Made by a program: the position numbers and the translations under genes. Source: an uncultured Porphyromonadaceae bacterium (GTDB taxonomy: Bacteria > Bacteroidota > Bacteroidia > Bacteroidales > Muribaculaceae). Taken from it: a DNA stretch of 25,448 nucleotides. Position 1 is the stretch's first letter; each line of letters starts with the position of its first letter. The stretch spans positions 1-25,448 of the forward strand of contig UQUV01000040.1 in the NCBI GenBank assembly GCA_900544305.1. Reading direction: 5' to 3'. Shown here piece by piece: positions 22,824 through 25,448 of the stretch. The notes beneath the pieces were generated by a model. That model saw nothing but the letters and a program-made list of their open reading frames with translations, was not told the origin of the DNA and ran no database searches.

Positions 22824-25325
22824 ATGAATTTTAATATGTATAGATATATTGTTGGACTGCTGTTTTTGGCTGCATCTGCCATAGCACAGGCGGCAGCACC
22901 GGTTTGTCAGTCCTATTCCCAACAGGGACGGGAAGTTACATTTCACTTGGATAACGGCGCGGCTTTCCAGTTGAAACTGTGTGGGCAGTCAGTGGTTCGT
23001 GTCTGGTATTCTCCAGATGGTAAGCTGCAACGTTCTAACCCTTCGTTTGCAGTCATTAATGAAGAGTTGGAGGATGTTGGTACGGTAAATGTCAATGAAG
23101 AGGCCTCCTGTTATGAAATTTTTACGCCTACGTTGAGAATTCGGGTAAATAAGTCTCCGCTGAAATTTCAAATTTTTGACAAATACCAAAAACTCCTTTT
23201 CAGCGACTATGGTGACGGTCGGTTGTGTCAGGGAGACAAGAAGGTGGAATATAAAATGTTGAGACGTGACGAGCATTTCTTCGGTTTGGGCGAAAAGACT
23301 GGCAAGCTCGACCGTCGCGGTGAGTCGTATAAAATGTGGAACAGCGACCGCCCTTGCTATAGTGTGGCCGATGATCCTCTGTATAAGAGTATTCCGTTCT
23401 TTATGAGCAGCTACCGTTATGGAATTTTCTTCGATAATACGTATAAGACGGAGTTTAAGTTTGGAACGGAAAGCCGCGAGTATTACAGCTTTGAAACTCC
23501 TGGCGGTGAAATGATATATTACTTTATGTTCGGTAAGGACTATAAGGAAATTATCGGTCATTATGTGGGATTGACGGGCAAGCCGATCATGCCGCCGAAA
23601 TGGGCTTTGGGTTTTGCTCAATGCCGGGGTATGTTGACGCGGGAAGATTTGACGCGCGAAATAGCAGAAGGCTACAGAAAGCGTGGCATACCTTGCGACA
23701 TTATCTATCAAGATATTGGTTGGACGCAGAATCTTCAGGATTTCGAATGGCGGGAAGGTAATTATCAAAATCCGAAACAGATGCTTGCCGACTTGAAGAC
23801 TCAAGGATTTAAAGTGGTAGTATCGCAGGACCCTGTCATTTCTCAATCGAACAAAAAACAATGGGAAGAAGCCGACCGTCTGGGATATTTCGTGACGGAT
23901 TCTACGACTGGCAAGACCTACGATATGCCGTGGCCTTGGGGTGGAAATTGTGGCGTTGTCGATTTTACAAAACCCGGAGTTGCAGACTGGTGGGGAGCAT
24001 ATCAGCAGAAGCCGATTGATGACGGAATCAGTGGTTTCTGGACTGACATGGGCGAGCCTGCATGGAGCAACGAAGAAGATGTGGACCGCCTTGTGATGAA
24101 GCACCATTTGGGTATGCACAGCGAAATACATAACGTCTATGGTCTGACATGGGATAAGGTAGTGAAGGAGCAGTTTGAGAAACGCAATCCTAACCGTCGT
24201 GTGTTCCAGATGACACGTTCTGCATATGCCGGACTGCAACGCTATACATTCGGTTGGACGGGTGACAGCGGTAACGGCGATGATGTGACACAAGGTTGGG
24301 TGCAGATGGCAAATCAGATTCCGGTATTGCTTTCTGCCGGTTTGGGACTTATTCCGTTTACGACAACCGACATATCCGGCTATTGTGGTGACATCAAGGA
24401 CTATCCGGCTATGGCTGAACTCTATACACGTTGGTTGCAGATGGGAGCGTTCAACCCGTTGAGCCGTATTCATCACGAAGGCAACAACGCCGTAGAACCT
24501 TGGCTTTTCGGTGAAGAGGCAGAGATGAATGCGAAAAAGGCAATTGAATTGAAATATTCGTTGATTCCTTACATTTATACCTATGCTCGTGAAGCGCATG
24601 ACTTAGGTTTGCCGCTGATGCGTCCGATGTTCCTCGAATATCCGCTTGATACGGAAACGTTCACAACCGATGCACAGTTTATGTTCGGTAAGGAACTGCT
24701 GGTGGCTCCGGTGGTGAAGAAAAATGCACGTACAAAAAATCTATACTTGCCGGAAGGAACATGGGTGAACTATAACGACAAGCGTACGGTTTATAGCGGT
24801 GAGCAGTGGATGACGGTTGATGCCCCATTGTCCTGTATTCCGATGTTTGTCAAGCAAGGTTCTATAATCCCAACCATGCCTGTTATGAACTATATTGGCG
24901 AGCATCCTGAATATCCCGTGATATTTGAGGTGTTTCCGGCAGTGGAAGGACAGACAGCTTCATTCCAGTTGTACGAAGACGAGGGTACAGACCTGGGTTA
25001 TTTGAAAGATGAGTTCATACAGACACCTGTTTCGGTTGAGACTGTGGAAGATGGCTATCAAATTAAAGTAGCCGACAGAAAGGGCAGTGGTTATGATGTT
25101 CCTGCCAAACGAAATTTTATCTTCCGATTCTATTTGGAAAAATCGCCGAAACGCGTGACAGTTGCTGACAAAAAAGTCAAGAAAGTCAAGTCTTCAAAAT
25201 TGAAAGAACAGCAGAATGTTTTTTCAGAATCTATGATGTGGAGCTTCGACGGCGAAACGAAAGTTCTGGAAATTCTGTTGCCCGACAATAGAGAATCGAC
25301 GGAATTGTTTGTCGTAACGAAATAA
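22824..25325 (+). CDS. Glycoside hydrolase family 31, probable alpha-glucosidase
   Basis: Exo-acting alpha-glucosidase, 833 residues from the ATG at 22824, two bases after the GH66 stop. Residues about 1-22 are a Sec signal peptide (ending IAQA), without a lipid Cys, so it is periplasmic. The GH31 N-terminal beta domain runs to about 240, with FFGLGEKTGKLDRRG. The (beta/alpha)8 core has the nucleophile motif GFWTDMGEPAW (Asp408), the acid/base motif FGWTGDSGNG (Asp481) and RIHHEGNNAVEPW. A C-terminal beta region of the DUF5110 kind includes FQLYEDEGTDLGY, with a Lys-rich stretch (VKKVKSSKLK) near 785-795. It likely releases glucose from imported isomalto-oligosaccharides. An in-frame TTG at 22806 and an ATG at 22836 are alternative starts. 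Confidence 0.93.
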   Translation: MNFNMYRYIVGLLFLAASAIAQAAAPVCQSYSQQGREVTFHLDNGAAFQLKLCGQSVVRVWYSPDGKLQRSNPSFAVINEELEDVGTVNVNEEASCYEIFTPTLRIRVNKSPLKFQIFDKYQKLLFSDYGDGRLCQGDKKVEYKMLRRDEHFFGLGEKTGKLDRRGESYKMWNSDRPCYSVADDPLYKSIPFFMSSYRYGIFFDNTYKTEFKFGTESREYYSFETPGGEMIYYFMFGKDYKEIIGHYVGLTGKPIMPPKWALGFAQCRGMLTREDLTREIAEGYRKRGIPCDIIYQDIGWTQNLQDFEWREGNYQNPKQMLADLKTQGFKVVVSQDPVISQSNKKQWEEADRLGYFVTDSTTGKTYDMPWPWGGNCGVVDFTKPGVADWWGAYQQKPIDDGISGFWTDMGEPAWSNEEDVDRLVMKHHLGMHSEIHNVYGLTWDKVVKEQFEKRNPNRRVFQMTRSAYAGLQRYTFGWTGDSGNGDDVTQGWVQMANQIPVLLSAGLGLIPFTTTDISGYCGDIKDYPAMAELYTRWLQMGAFNPLSRIHHEGNNAVEPWLFGEEAEMNAKKAIELKYSLIPYIYTYAREAHDLGLPLMRPMFLEYPLDTETFTTDAQFMFGKELLVAPVVKKNARTKNLYLPEGTWVNYNDKRTVYSGEQWMTVDAPLSCIPMFVKQGSIIPTMPVMNYIGEHPEYPVIFEVFPAVEGQTASFQLYEDEGTDLGYLKDEFIQTPVSVETVEDGYQIKVADRKGSGYDVPAKRNFIFRFYLEKSPKRVTVADKKVKKVKSSKLKEQQNVFSESMMWSFDGETKVLEILLPDNRESTELFVVTK

Positions 25326-25349
25326 TATAGGGTTAAATTTTGTAAAACT

Positions 25350-25381
25350 TTTGGAAGATTCGCGCAATCCGACTACCTTTG
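25350..25381 (+). promoter_or_regulatory. Near-ideal Bacteroidota promoter of tRNA-Ser
   Basis: TTTG (25350-25353), a 20-base spacer and TACCTTTG (25374-25381) match the consensus TTTG-N19-21-TAnnTTTG without a mismatch. Transcription would start some bases before the tRNA 5' end at 25394. It is the best promoter in the window and a useful reference for the others. Confidence 0.85.
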
Positions 25382-25393
25382 CACCCACATTTA

Positions 25394-25448
25394 GGAGAGA
25401 TGGCAGAGTGGTCGATTGCGGCGGTCTTGAAAACCGTTGAGGGTAACA
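25394..25448 (+). tRNA. tRNA-Ser(UGA), cut by the window end
   Basis: The acceptor 5' arm GGAGAGA begins at 25394. TGGCAGAGTGGTCGATTGCGG is the D-arm region of bacterial tRNA-Ser (no more than the key bases are given). The anticodon stem-loop GCGGT-CTTGAAA-ACCG carries anticodon TGA at 25428-25430, reading UCA codons. It is followed by the beginning of the long variable arm (TTGAGGGTAACA), which confirms a class II tRNA. The T-arm and acceptor 3' side lie beyond the window. Confidence 0.93.

Noticed and set aside
22989..24599. Long minus-strand open frame of 536 codons
   Set aside because: It lies wholly inside the GH31 gene, whose motifs are intact. The reverse frame has no recognisable domain; it is a result of codon bias.

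Overview
The window is chromosomal DNA from a member of the Bacteroidales (Bacteroidota). The genus cannot be fixed from the sequence alone. The evidence is a complete SusR/SusC/SusD/SusE-type polysaccharide utilization locus, a recombinase of the Mpi type, Bacteroidota-style -7 promoter elements (TAnnTTTG) in front of several genes, and generally poor Shine-Dalgarno sites. Most genes are core or common accessory genes.

Left part (1-4065): a rightward run of phoH, purC, menG and a YqhD-type iron alcohol dehydrogenase. It is interrupted by a strong terminator-like hairpin directly in front of menG and closed by a clear terminator at 4033-4065. A gap of about 310 bases without a gene (4066-4374) follows. 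It separates this run from a leftward serine recombinase resembling the Mpi master DNA invertase.

Middle (5053-10445): mostly leftward genes. They are a lipoprotein that appears to join a SecD-P1-like segment to an NlpE-like segment, an MFS transporter, a three-gene unit with touching ends (a protein like the MetH activation domain, a TIGR02757/DUF2400 protein and an unknown protein), and a voltage-gated potassium channel. One rightward gene, an exported 5-hydroxyisourate hydrolase, diverges from the MFS gene.

Right-centre (10696-12556): a compact rightward operon of dgkA, a PAP2 phosphatase, a DUF4286 protein and ruvC. The first two suggest recycling of lipid carriers at the envelope.

Right (12601-25325): a polysaccharide utilization locus in the order susR-like regulator, susC, susD, susE-like glycan-binding lipoprotein, GH66 and GH31. 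This composition and order match, from memory, the dextran locus of Bacteroides thetaiotaomicron (BT3086-BT3091). The inferred pathway is binding of alpha-1,6-glucan by the SusE-like protein and SusD, surface endo-cleavage by GH66, import of isomalto-oligosaccharides by SusCD, and release of glucose by periplasmic GH31. Sensing would be by the membrane-spanning SusR-like regulator. Between susR and susC lie three tandem 82-base repeats carrying a hairpin, and a pair of direct repeats that are candidate regulator sites. The window ends inside a tRNA-Ser(UGA) gene with a near-ideal Bacteroidota promoter.

I found no CRISPR array, prophage, insertion sequence or clearly new defence system. The least explained items are the 82-base hairpin repeats, the SecD-P1/NlpE-like lipoprotein and the three-gene unit with the MetH-activation-like protein.
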